Source: Ailurus styani (Eukaryota > Chordata > Mammalia > Carnivora > Ailuridae). From it: 64,000 nt of DNA. Made by a program: the position numbers and the translations under genes. The stretch spans positions 3,315,593 through 3,379,592 of the forward strand of contig LNAC01000109.1 in the NCBI GenBank assembly GCA_002007465.1, in the 5' to 3' direction. The notes beneath the pieces were generated by a model that worked only from the letters and a program-made list of their open reading frames with translations, was not told the origin of the DNA and searched no databases. The first letter of the stretch is position 1, and every line of letters starts with the position of its first letter. Below are positions 26,501 through 37,375 of this stretch, piece after piece.

Positions 26501-29500
26501 GCCTGCGTCACCACGGTCAGGGCCGTCCAGGCCACCGAGAAGAACTCCTGGGTGGGAACGGGGGCAGTCACTAAGGGGCAGAGCTGCGCGTGCACACGCC
26601 TGCAAGCTCAGGCCTCTGGAAATGAGGTCCAGCAGGACTGGGTCAGCCGCCCCCCACCCCAGCCCGCGCCGCAGGACTGGGCCCCGGGCCCTCACCTCAC
26701 CAGGTGCCTTGTACTTGTGCAGCACGATGCCCGTCTGGCAGTCTATCACGCACACAGCCTCCCCGCCGCACGTGGCCACCGTCTGGGAGGTGGCCCCTGC
26801 ATGCCCTGTTTTGAGGGGTCAGCCTCAGTAAACATACTCTCCGTGAGGTCCGCCCCTGCAGCTTCTCCTTCCTGGCCCTGACGACACTCCAGGGGCTGTC
26901 TCTCCCAGGCCCCCCCATCCACCGAGGCGGCCCCCTCCAGATGGTGTCCCCTGGCCCCCCGTCTAGAGAGCTGGTCCTGCCGGTTCCCTGGGGCGCTCGC
27001 CCTGGCCCTGCCTGCCCACCACGGCTGTACCCTCCTCCCAGGCCGGCTCAAAGGCGCAGGCCCAGAGCTGGGTCTCCAGGTCCCGAGGACTGTTGTTCTT
27101 GCTGTGACATTGCAGGAAATGCAGGGGCTCCAGGTCCAGCGCAGGCTGTGGGGGCAGAGGGGGCGTCACAGCTGCCCTAGCCCGTGCTCCCTGCCGGCTG
27201 CTCCCTGCCCCCTGGTTAGCTTACCTGGCTGCCCTCAGAGCCTGGGGAGCTGCCCTCCGTGCAGGCCGAGGAGGTACACACCCGCTTGTTAGGAGACAGG
27301 TTGAGCGAGACGTCATCTGGCCGTTTCACGGCCACGGGCCTGGCCTGTGGAGGGGGTCAGGGCTGGGCTGAGGGCCTGGGAGCCACGGGCCCACCTGCCC
27401 GGGGCTTGCTTCCTCGGCATCATGGGCTGGCCCGCACCCTCCCATGGGGGCAGAAACCAAGGGTTGGCCCAGGGTCAGTGTGAATGAGCTCAGACAGCAG
27501 GGGCTGTCTCATGGGCTCATTTCCAGGACCACCCCCCCCACCCCCCCGCCAAATCCCCTCTTCCGCAGTCTCCCTAGGCAGGAAAGGCCAAGACAGGTCT
27601 CAGGAGCCTTGGCAGCTACATGGTACCACACTTACCCTGGGTTCCCAGGCAGCTGGGGCTTTTGGGGGCCTCTCTGGGATGTCTGCCTCATGCACCTGGG
27701 TCCCACCAGAGGCCACCAGCTCCTCAGCGATCATCCGCACCTACGTGGGGCAGGGACATCAGGGAACTAGATACAGTATCTACTAGATAGTAGGGATCCC
27801 GGGCGCCTTTCCCAAATGCCGGGGCAGAGGGAACCTCTGCTTCCTGAGATGGGAAAGAGCCTTTCCAACCAATAAGTCTCCCTTCCCTGCCCCACCCCAC
27901 TCTATCCCCCCTTATGGCCTCTAGGGCAGGTGGAGCTAATCGGGGACCGGGGAGAACGGACTCCCAGCACAGCAGTGAGGTCATACCCGCCACTGGGTGA
28001 ACTCGCTGAGGGACTCAGGCCCGTAACGGATGTCCCTGACAGCAGACTTCACAAAGTCAGCCTGGGCCTTCTCTGCCTCCTCGTCTGGGCTCAGTGCAGC
28101 CTTGAATTTCTCCCAGTGAGCTGTGACCTGGAATAAGACAGACCAGGTTCAAGCCCAGTCCAACCCAGATATCCTGGACCCTCCGTGGCGCCCCTGCCTC
28201 CAATCTCATAGCCACAGGTGACTCCACTTCACCGCCTCCTGGAAGTCTACCTGAACCACAGCCTTAGCGGCAGTGTGCACAAACCTACACAGAACGTGTG
28301 TGTGTACACGTACGTACACACATGTACACACACACACACACACAGCAACAGTACTGAGGAGGAGGAGCTGGTTCAGGGTACAGTTACTGTGAAAGTGTCT
28401 CGGCCTCCCTGGCCGGGCCCTGCCTGAACACCCAGAGAGCAGGACCTCGAAGAACAAGAGGCCAAGCACCACAGCCAGGCTCACAGCAACAGGTCAGGCT
28501 AAGGGACAAGCGCCACTCAGTGTCATGGCAGAGAGCTCCCAGAACCCCCCACCCAGAGTCCTCCAAATGTCCATTCTGTCGCTCGCTTCTCAAGGCCCCC
28601 CAAGTGCTCCAGAGACATGGGCTGGCCCCCTTACCCGGCTGGTCAGCTCCCGGTTTAGGTTCTCCACCTGAGAGGAGGTGGAGGAAGCATCCTTGCCATT
28701 GACCTTACGGAGCTTGGGCAGGAGAAAGGAGACTTTCAGGTTGTCACTGACCTGGAGGATGAGGGAGAGCGGCTCAGTGTCCCCCCCCAAGCTGTGGCTC
28801 AGCCCCACTAGCGTGCGGGCCCTGGGTCTGAGGCAGGTGGGGGCCCCCTACTTACAGTCAGGAAGGGGTTGCCCTCCAGGCTGAGCTCCTCGAGCTGTGG
28901 GAACTGGCACAAGGCGGTGACGTCCCCCAGCTGGTTGTTGGCGCAGCGGAGGACGCGCAGGTGGGACAGGCCCAGGTTGGCGGGCAGCGTCTCCAGCTGG
29001 TTGTTGGAGAGGTCCAGCTCTTGCAGCTGCGTCAGGCGGCTCAGGAGCTTGGGGTCCAAGTGCTCTGAGAGCAGCTTCAGCCCGGACAAGCTGGGTGGGG
29101 GCAGACAGGGGGGGCTCAGGGGGGCGGGCAGGCCTCGCACCCGGGGCAGTCCAGGGGGGCCTGCGAAGGCTTCTGCAGCAGGTCCTCTGGCACGCACAGC
29201 CGTTCCTTCTTAAAATCCTGTAACTACAACTGCCTACAGCTGCTCCCTCCAGAACGCTTTCCCCGATCCTCTAAGGGAGCTTGTCCGTGCTGCCCAGGGC
29301 CTCAGGACCTAGCTCAACAGGCTGCTCAACACCCTTTCTGCGGACTATCTCCCCCACAGCCCGGGCCCCTTCAAGGGAGAGGCCACTCGGGGCCCAGCCC
29401 GCCCGTCTAACGGGAGCCCAGCGTTTGGCCCGAGTGTCAGAGACTCCGCCTAACCGACAAGGCGATAACGGGGCCGGGCAGGGAGTGGGCAACGGTCCCA

Positions 29501-29675
29501 GCCTTACTACCCGACAGGCCGGCGACCCAGGCCCGGGTGACGGGCTGTGTGGCCGCGACCCGCGGACCCCCGTCGCCCCCCGGCCCGCCTCTTACTCCAG
29601 GCTCCGAATCTTCCCCAGCCGGTCGCTCTTGGGACGCCCTCGCTGCATGAGCAGCCGCGCTGAGAGAGGGCCCAT
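23508..29675 (-). CDS. LRWD1: Leucine-rich repeats and WD repeat domain-containing protein 1 (ORCA)
   Basis: LRWD1 stabilises the origin recognition complex on chromatin and binds repressive histone marks at heterochromatin. Fifteen coding exons, high to low: 29675-29596, 29090-28856, 28751-28635, 28127-27987, 27740-27636, 27344-27225, 27145-27031, 26796-26696, 26547-26340, 25868-25796, 25711-25571, 24542-24451, 24268-24113, 23846-23734, 23648-23508. They total 1938 nt, 645 residues (human 647); every junction is GT-AG and in phase. The start is MGPLSARLLMQRGRPK. The N-terminal third has leucine-rich repeats (LQELDLSNNQLETLP, LRVLRCANNQL, LEELSLEGNPF). A low-complexity linker with KRPDDVSLNLSPNKR follows, then WD repeats (for example TASYDKRIILWDLG and LCGDEEGNVWLYDV). 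The stop is TAG at 23510-23508. It is divergent from ALKBH4 and convergent with POLR2J. Confidence 0.97.
23880..24090. other. Assembly gap (211 N) in an LRWD1 intron
   Basis: The gap lies inside the intron between exons 24268-24113 and 23846-23734, so no coding sequence is lost. The left edge ends GGGAGGGGG and the right edge begins GGGAGGGGG; the same word on both sides suggests an unresolved G-rich tandem tract. Confidence 0.9.
28296..28344 (+). repeat. (CA/TG)n microsatellite in an LRWD1 intron
   Basis: A mixed dinucleotide tract with GTGTGTGTAC followed by ACGTACGTACACACATG and about nine CA units. It sits between the LRWD1 exons at 28127 and 28635. Confidence 0.85.
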
Positions 29676-29917
29676 GGCGACGAGGCGCGACCCGCGCTGG
29701 CCGGTTAGCGGCACCGGCGTCTGGCCGAGTCCGCGCCTCCTGGAGACCGACGCTAAAGTCCGCCGCTGGCGGAACTCTGGAGGCGGCGCCGCGCGAGCGA
29801 CTGGCTGGCGACGACCGGAAGGAAGCGGCCCCGCGGCCTTCGTGCCCCGCGGGCGGACTACAACTCCCAGCGGCCCCCGCGGCCCCGCGCCTGCGCCCTG
29901 GTCGCCAGGACTAGGCG
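29676..29917. promoter_or_regulatory. Bidirectional CpG promoter of LRWD1 and ALKBH4
   Basis: Only 242 bases separate the two divergent start codons (LRWD1 ATG at 29675 on -, ALKBH4 ATG at 29918 on +). The DNA is CpG-dense and TATA-less. Seen motifs: ETS-type CCGGAAGG at 29815-29822; ACTACAACTCCCAG at 29857-29870, the ZNF143/THAP11 (SBS) type; and an NRF1-like GCGCCTGCGCC at 29887-29897. These motif classes are common in bidirectional housekeeping promoters. Shared regulation is inferred. Confidence 0.8.
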
Positions 29918-32900
29918 ATGGCGGCTGTGGCGGTGGCGGCCCCCGAAGTCCTCCGGGAATGCGGCTGCAAGGGCATCCGGACCTGTCTGATCTGCGAGCG
30001 GCTGCGCGGAGGTGACCCGCCCTGGCAGCACCCCCCGCAGGTGAGGGATGGGGGAGGGGCCGTGCGACAACTCCCTTCTTCATATGGGGAAACTGAGGCC
30101 CAGACTGGCTACGAAGACGGGCCCCGGATCAACCCGTGTCAGGGGCCCTCGCTGTGGGGGCGTTGCAGGACGGGATGAGTGTTTTGAGGGCTGGGCTTGG
30201 AGTGGGTGCCATCCGACCATAACTCCCCTTTGAGCCCTGGGGATAGTGTGACAGCAAACCTCCACGCAGCGCCCCCCCCCCCCCCCCCCANAGTGTTTTG
30301 AGGGCTGGGCTTGGAGTGGGTGCCATCCGACCATAACTCCCCTTTGAGCCCTGGGGATAGTGTGACAGCAAACCTCCACGCAGCGCCCCCCCCCCGCCCC
30401 CCAACCCTGCGTCTGGGGCTGCGAGCATCACGCAGTGGGGAAACGACCAGGAAGGCGAAGAGGATGCCGAAAACCAGGCAGGGCAGAGTGCCCTAAAGAC
30501 CGGTGAGCAGAAGTGGTCAAGGAGGAAATTCCAATTAATTAAGGAAAAAGGACTCAGAGCCTTTGGCGGCGGGGGGGGGGGGGGGGCGTGCCCGCTGGGG
30601 TACTGCTTGCGTACAGGCCTGGGGCAGGTGCGTGGGCTTGGAAGGAGGGTGACGCTCCAGGGGCTGGCCGCCCTGACCTTAGAGGGCTCTCTGTGTGGTG
30701 GCTGGGTGGCTGGATAGGCTGGACTTGTCATGAGGGCTCCGGAGAGCAGCTCAGCGTTTTAAAGAAAGTTAGGGGTGGGTTTTAGAAAGATTCCAGGAGG
30801 GGGAGAGGCAGATAGGAAGGTATGGAGTCAGGGAAGCCAGCGTGGAAACTCCCACAGCATCCCTGGTAAAAGTTTGGACGGTCCTGTGGAAAGTGATCTG
30901 GTGATTTCTCAGCAAACTGAAAGAATTACCGTGTGATCCAGCAGTTCTGGGTATACACCCAGATGAATCGAAAGCAGACCCTTGAAGAGGTATTTGTACG
31001 CCCACGTTCCTAGCAGCCGTTGTTCCCAGTAGCTACAACGTGGAAAGTGTTTAAGTGTCCAGCAGTGGCTGAGCAGGTAAACAAACGTGGCCTGTGTCCG
31101 ATGGAACATTATGTGCCTTAAAAAGGAAGGGTGTTTTGACACCTGCTGTGACACGAATGGATCCTGAGGTCATTATGCTGAGTGAAATGTCATTCATGAG
31201 AGGATAAATATGGCAGGATTCTGCTTCCACGAGGCCAGTAGAGGAATCAGATTCATAGAGTCAGAAAGTAGAATGGTGGGTCCCTGGGGCTTGTGGAAAA
31301 GAGCAAAGCATTGTTGTTTCGAAGCATTGTTGTTCCAGAGTTTTAGAGAGGTGGGCATGGGTCCAGGATGTGACTGGATTTAACGCTGACCTGTACACTT
31401 AAAGATGCTGACGATGGCAGATTTTATGTCATACATATTTTTGCCACAAGCAAAGCCTGAGAAGTGTTGCCTGTACCCGTGGGTGTGGGGGTAGCACCTG
31501 CCCGACTTGCCGGCTGCAGGATGAGCAGAAGGTACAGGCGTCTCCCCTCTGACTGCCCAGCATATGCTCGCCCTCTGGACAGCCCCGGGGTCCTCTCCTT
31601 CAGTCCCCCTGCGGCTGGGGAAGCCAGAAGACACCCCACAGTGACACTAGCACAGTGTGGACTCGTAGGCAGCCCCCAGCTCTGCAGCCTCGGGCTAGTT
31701 CCTTAACTTTGCTCAGCCCGGGTCACCTCATCTTTAATACAGAGCAGAGAGTAGTTACGAGGATGCTCTTCCCACTTAAGATGAGGAAAGTGAGAAAGGA
31801 CGGGGCAAAGGGCCCTTCCCAGGAGCCAGCGCCAGGCGGGGAGGGATTCCGCCTCCCTCTGGACTCCAGTTGCCTTCCGAAGTGGCTTCAGGGGCGGGAG
31901 AGCTGGCCTCCAGAAGGCAAACACTCCGTGTGAGGAAGGGCTCCAGGGCCACCAGGTCCCTCCTCTTTCTTTTGCAGAAAACACACCGTTTCTTTTACTA
32001 CTCTGACACCGGCTGGGCTGTGGGGGCCGAGGAGTCTGACTTTGAAGGCTGGGCCTTCCCCTTCCCTGGTGTGACGCTGATAGAGGATTTTGTGACCAGG
32101 GATGAGGAAGCTGAGATGGTGCAGCTGATGGACCGGGAGCCTTGGAAGCTCTCCCAGTCTGGACGGAGGAAGCAGGTAGGCCTCGGGAGGTGGGGAGGAC
32201 CAGGCTGGCTGGTCAGAGAGGAGTTACCCTGCTGGGCTGCTCCAGTCTCCTTGCCCCGCGCCCCTTTGCTCACATCCCTCCCAGTGCCTCTCTCTGCAGC
32301 CACGGCACCCCAGGGCCGTTAGGGGGTGAGCTCCCCTGACCTTGGGGCTTGGGCAGCCAGGGGAGTGGCGTGTGGTGTGTGTTGGAGGAAGGGGCACAGG
32401 CAGGCCTGGCCGCCTCCACTTCCCCACCAGACACACCAGGTGCGGTGAGGCAGGGCCTTACGGCAGACTGATTCTCAGCGCCGAGGGTTTCTAGAAGGCT
32501 GCCAGTCGCCTTCCCACTGAAATACTTTCCCCATCAGTTTTGAGATACTCGGGTCCCCAAGTACTGGACCTCCCCTTAGCTACGGATCGCAGCCCCTCTT
32601 CCCGGCAGCACTGTCCGCCTTCTCTCCCCCCGCCCTTAGTTACTTCAGGGCCTCTCAGGTCATTACACCACTTCCTCTGGTGCTCCCGTGCCCTTTCGCC
32701 CCTCGCTGTCCTCCTTCCGCTAAACTCCAGCCCCGGTCAAGTCCTGCTCCTCTGGCTGCTGGCCTCAGGCCCTGGCCGTCCTGCTCTGGCGGCAGTCACA
32801 CCAGCCTCCCCCGGGGCAGCCCCCCAGCGGCTCTCCTTCTGGACCTTGCCCCTCCACGTCCCCCTCCCCCAGAAAGCCGGGCGGGCCATGCCCTTCTCTG

Positions 32901-35354
32901 CAAGCCCCCCTCCAACTCCGAAGGTGCTGTCCAACATTGCTCCCCTCTGACCTCGACGTCGGTTTGACCTCGACTGGACCTTTCCCCCAGACTGCCCGTG
33001 AGCTCCTCTCTCACCTCTGCAGCCAACTCCCCTGAAGAGTCGTTTATTCCGTCTTCAGTGTCCCTCCTCCGGCTCCCGCTTCCCGCACTCACCGCTTCTG
33101 TCCAGGCCTCCGTGCCCCCACCCAGCGGCCCGTTGTCAACTCAGCCCTCGGGGCCTGTTTCCAGAGCTCCCTTGCTGGTCTCCGTGAGTCACGGCTCTGA
33201 CACCATGTGTGTTTGCGACTCCCCCGTTCACATCTGCAGCCGGCTTCCTGTATTTGTCAGACCCTCGCAGAGTCTTGGCCCACCCCGGCACCCCTGCAGT
33301 GCCCCCGGCTCGGCAAATTCTGTCTTCCATCTGCTCGGGCCGGAAACCGTGCAGGTCTCCAGACTGCTCTCTCTCACTGGTCATCCCTGTCCACTTTCTT
33401 CCTTCAAAACCTGCCTGGAATCTGAGAACATAGCACCGGGCACCTCCACTGCGCCCAGCTAGGTTCTACCCGGTTCTGTCGCTGGGATTCCTTCTGGAGC
33501 TTCCTGGGGCCCCCGCCCCTCTTCTGTCAGTTGGCCCAGGAGAGGCCCCCTCCTCAGATGGACCCGCTGCTCTGCTACAAACCTGCCAGGCCTCCCAGCC
33601 CAGCCTTCACTTCCCTGCTGCTCTGTGGCGTCCCCGTAAGCCGCTCCGGGTTACACATCTCTCTGTGCGCTGCTCCCCCAGCCCTCCTTCCTTGCCTGCT
33701 GCTTCCGGGGGCGCCCAGCCACGCCGAGACGTGCTGAACCTGAAGGAGAAAGACATTCGCACCAGATAGCGCCACCCTCCATGGGAAGGGGGGACCCGAG
33801 GGGCAGGAGTTGGTGGCTAAATGCTCAGTCCCTTGGCCACAAGTCTGAGGGGTATTCTGGAAGCCTCCTCCCTAACGACTGTTTTTTTAAATAGAATCCA
33901 CAGACTGTACAATTTGCTCATTTAACGTGTACAGTTCTGCTCTATTGAGAATGTGCAACCTTCTCCACTGCCTGCTTCTGGAACAGGGCCATCACCCCCA
34001 AAGGAAACCTGTACCCAGAAGCAGTCACTCCCCATTCCCCTGTCCCCTGTCCACCACTAATCTACTTTCTGTCTCTGGATTTGCCAGTTCTGGACATCGC
34101 ACGGAAGTGGGATTATGGAACATGTGGCCCTTTGTGTCGGCTTCTTCCCCTGACAGTGCCGCCTGGCAGTTGCAGCCGGATGGCTCTCCATTGTACAGAC
34201 CTGCCCCCACCACTCATCCAGTTGTCTGATCACGGGCACTGGCCTGTGCCCGCTTGTCGGCTGTTGTGCCCTGGTGTCACTGTGAACACCCATGGGCAAG
34301 TGTCTGCGTGGCCGTGTTTCCAGTCTTGGGCATGTAGCTGGGAGCGGAACTTCTCTGGCTTGGTTCTGAACCCCGGGATCCCCAGCTCTGACCACGTGGT
34401 GAGGCTGCCTGGGGCTGACCCTCGCTCCCCTGGGGCTCCTTCTTCCCACATCCGACTCTTTGGCCTCAGCCCAGACATGCTGCCTGCACGCAGGCCCTCT
34501 GTCTCCCTCCCTCTCTGCCTGCAAGCAGGCTCACACTTCCCCCGGCACATCATACCTCTTGCCTGCTTTATTTCTTCCCTTGGCGTTTACCGACATTTGA
34601 GCGTTCGCTGTCTGTCTGTCGTTAGGGCCGGCCTCCTCCTGCTGGGGAGCAGATCCTGATCCAGAGTCAGGCTTTCTCGCTCTTCTTGGTCGCCACAATC
34701 AGATTCTTCAGACCGGGGCTGTGATAGCCATTCTTATAAACTCAGACACTTCACTTCCTCTTTGTCCTCACCCTTCAGGACTATGGCCCCAAAGTCAACT
34801 TCCGGAAACAGAAGCTCAAGACCGCCGGCTTCAGAGGCCTCCCCAGCTTCAGCCGGGAGGTGGTGCGCAAAATGGGCCTGTACCCCATCCTGGAGGATTT
34901 CCGGCCCGTGGAGCAGTGCAACCTGGACTACTGCCCTGAGCGGGGCTCGGCCATCGACCCCCACCTGGACGACGCCTGGCTGTGGGGGGAGCGCCTGGTG
35001 AGCCTCAGCCTCCTGTCCCCGACCGTGCTGTCCATGTCCCGGGAGGCGCCCGGCAGCCTGCTGCTCTGCCTGGCCCCTTCCGGCTTCCCGGAGGCCTTGA
35101 TGGCCCCCAGCAGGTCCGTCCTGTGCCAGGAGGTGGAGGTGGCCGTGCCCTTGCCCCGCCGCTCGCTGCTCGTGCTCACAGGGGCTGCGCGGCACCAGTG
35201 GAAGCACGCTATCCACCGCAGACACATCGAGGCCCGCCGCGTCTGCGCCACCTTCAGGGAGCTGTCGGCCGAGTTCTGCCCCGGCGGGAGGCAGCACGAA
35301 CTGGGGCAGGAACTCCTGCAGATCTCTCTCTCCTTTCAGGGGAGACCTATGTGA
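29918..35354 (+). CDS. ALKBH4: Alpha-ketoglutarate-dependent dioxygenase alkB homolog 4
   Basis: Fe(II)/2-oxoglutarate dioxygenase reported to demethylate a methyl-lysine of actin and so support actomyosin function and cytokinesis. Three coding exons: 29918-30040, 31978-32175 and 34779-35354 (stop TGA at 35352-35354), giving 41+66+191 = 298 residues (human 302). The N-terminus has a cysteine cluster CGCKGIRTCLIC (C15, C17, C23, C26). The iron ligands are visible as H169 and D171 in IDPHLDDAW and H250 in HQWKHAIHRRH, followed by arginines that would contact 2-oxoglutarate. The chain is about four residues shorter than human just before the APSRSVLCQEVEVA stretch. The start codon was chosen because it opens MAAVAVAAPEVLRECGCKG, matching the human N-terminus. 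No canonical polyA hexamer was found by eye. Confidence 0.97.
30178..30402 (+). repeat. Tandem ~110-bp duplication around a single N (assembly artefact)
   Basis: Bases 30178-30290 ('agtgttttgagggctgggct...' to a poly-C run) are repeated from 30292 to about 30402 with an offset of 114. The copies are separated by one N at 30291 after an 18-C run. The copies look identical apart from poly-C length. It lies in ALKBH4 intron 1 and does not touch an exon. Confidence 0.9.
30840..31450 (+). mobile_element. L1 (L1M-type) 3' end fragment in ALKBH4 intron 1
   Basis: Ordered matches to the old mammalian L1 3' UTR: 'gtgatccagcagttctgggtatacacccaga', 'aagtgtccagcagtggctgagcaggtaaacaaacgtgg', 'gaatggatcctgaggtcattatgctgagtgaaatg', 'gacctgtacacttaaagatgctgacgatggcagattttatgtc'. 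No protein is encoded. Confidence 0.75.
31640..31800 (+). repeat. MIR SINE remnant in ALKBH4 intron 1
   Basis: It contains 'agctctgcagcctcgggctagttccttaactttgctcagcccgggtcacctcatctttaatacag', the MIR pattern of 'gctgtgtgaccttgggcaagtcacttaacc...tcatctgtaaaatgg'. Edges are approximate. Confidence 0.55.
32176..33880 (+). other. ALKBH4 intron 2, pyrimidine-rich part
   Basis: Long C/T-rich stretch with blocks such as 'ttcaaaacctgcctggaatctgagaac' and 'gtctccagactgctctctctcactgg'. It may be a very diverged L2-type remnant like the better-preserved one at 51.5-52.6 kb, but I cannot show that by eye. Open frames here (for example 32998-33462) resemble no protein I know. Confidence 0.35.
33880..34390 (-). 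mobile_element. L1 (L1M-type) 3' end fragment, reverse orientation
   Basis: Reads as the reverse complement of an old L1 3' end: 'ttaacgtgtacagttctgctctattgagaatgtgcaacc', 'aatctactttctgtctctggatttgcc', 'agaagtgg'-like blocks and 'gggcatgtagctgggagcggaac'. It lies in ALKBH4 intron 2, on the opposite strand to the fragment in intron 1. Confidence 0.6.
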
Positions 35355-37375
35355 GCCACCTCCCCGGGGACAGGAGCTGGCGCCAGGCCTGGCCAGGGCA
35401 CCGGCTCCGGGCTTGACTGTCTGCCAGGGGTTGGGGCCAGGAGCCTGGCACGGGGGCTTATTCTCCCCAGCTTAGTAGCTTTTAAGAGAAGACTGCTCAG
35501 CATCCTGACACAACAGCAGTGTGGGCCCTGCCTGGGAGCCGGTTGAGATGGGAACGCACCTCAGGTCAGTCCTGTCTGACCTGCCCTGTGGCCACCCGTG
35601 TGGCTGGCTGGTCACAGTTGGAGGACAGTGGGGTCATTTGAACTTAAACGTGTTCTACCACCCAAAACCGCTTTCTCCTTTCTCTCTCTCTCTCAATGAA
35701 GTTCCCTGATAACCCCTTTCTCCGGTCCTTTCATTTGGGAAGCAAGTTGGAGACTACCTCTGCGTCAGGTTCTGCCTGTCACCCCCGGGAGGTGTCGGGC
35801 AGTGAGTTCTCCGGAGAGTGGGTCCCACCTCCCTCCCTCCCTGCCCCATGCTGTGAAAAAGTAGGGGGACACTAGTGCTGTGTGGGGTGCTCACCTGGAT
35901 GGCGGCCCGCCCTCTTCTGCTGCTCCTAAGACCAGACACGCTTGCCAGCCACGTGCTCAGCGCAAGACTCTAGGACCAGGGCCCCATCAGAGCCCAGAAA
36001 GTTTCATAGTCCACACTGGTCTTCAATCATTCTGGAACCTTCTGTGAGCTATCGGCGGTGGGAGGGCAGTCAACTGGCCACCATGCACTGTCTGTGAAGT
36101 GGCATCGCTCTGGTGACCCATGGAGAGGCCGCTGGGTTTCTAGTGGCTGAACAGAGCCCAGCTGCAGAGCAGGTGGTTCTGAGTCCACTCATAGTCAGGG
36201 AGAGCACAGCTGATAGCCTGTCCTGCTTTGAAAGATGTTGAGGAAACTCACGGCCATTTATTTGGAGCTGGGGGTGGTGAGGCCTGGGCTGGTCCCAAAG
36301 GGCTGGCGGATGCAGAGCTCAGTCTGGGAAGCATCCTCTGGGTTAATTCCTGTTGAGACTCATGTAGAACCTGTCTGGTGTCCCCAGTAACTGTGTGGGC
36401 CGGGGGGGCTGCAGACATCAGGGGCTGTAAAGGGGGGTCATCAGGTTCTAAATGGGCCTACTGAGGAATCTTGGCTCAGTCCTATGCCCCTCGTGCTGCT
36501 GGCCCCCACCCAGGGCTCCGTGGACCCTACCTCTCCACCTTCTGGAGGCATGTGAGTCAAGACTGAGCCTTCTGTGGGTTGGCTGCACTCACAGGGGAAA
36601 TGGGCGTGCAGTGGGCTTGCTGGAACCAGGCTCTGTACAGAACTGAGCTCTCCTGTAGACCCAGGGGCCTGGGAAGTCCTCCTCCCGGGCAGCAGAGGCA
36701 GGTGGGCCCCCCCCTGGATTGGCAGAACTTGTCCATGTTGGCACACCTGACTCCTAGGAGCCTCTAGGTTGAAGTGTCTGGAAGTTAAAAATAATACGAG
36801 ACACACATCCTTTCCTTGATGGGGGGGCCTCAGTGCATAACAGTTACAAAACAAAAGTGTCTGGGAGCTTCTCGTGTCACTAGGCTGTGGGAGAGATTCC
36901 CTGTCCTGACCCCAGAGCCACAGTTACCTGGGATGGAGAAGACGCCATCTACGGACCAGAGCCTCAGTGGCTCCTCACCTGGAGGGTGTGGATGGGGACC
37001 TTCAAGCTGGCCCTGTTTGGATGGGCTCTGCTGGCGCTCAGCCACCCACAGGGCTGTCCCCTGCTGTGTTTCTAGAAAAGGGGGAGCCCCGCTGGGGAAG
37101 GGAAGGGAGGCAGCAGGCAGAGATGCCTGGAGGGAGCCTCCCAGCATGTCTGGGTCTGAGCACCCCGCCTGCCCGTCCCAGAGGAGTCACCCCCTCCCCT
37201 GGGAGGCATGTTAAGACACGAGGCCAGAAGCCAGTGACCGGCAATTCGGAAGAGGCAGGAGGGGCTTCAGGAGGAGCGGTCTGCCCTCCGGGACGCACCA
37301 CACAGGGGCTCCTGCCTGTCACCTCGGCCGCGGTGCTCTGCCAAGAACAGAGTGAGCGCGTCACAGATTGACTTG
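35355..37375. other. ALKBH4 3' UTR and intergenic DNA before ORAI2
   Basis: The ALKBH4 3' UTR starts at 35355. I found no AATAAA or ATTAAA on the plus strand before 37,370; the nearest candidates are the weak AATGAA near 35694 and AATAAT near 36791. No exon, SINE or RNA gene is recognised. Short frames on either strand look random. Confidence 0.5.

Noticed and set aside
32998..33462. 154-codon frame in ALKBH4 intron 2
   Set aside because: Ser/Pro/Leu-rich translation of pyrimidine-rich, probably repeat-derived DNA inside an intron.
34860..35354. 164-residue frame as a separate protein
   Set aside because: It is the downstream part of ALKBH4 exon 3; the frame is open upstream to the acceptor at 34778.
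35694..35699. AATGAA as the ALKBH4 polyA signal
   Set aside because: A weak variant without supporting evidence; I left the ALKBH4 3' end undefined.
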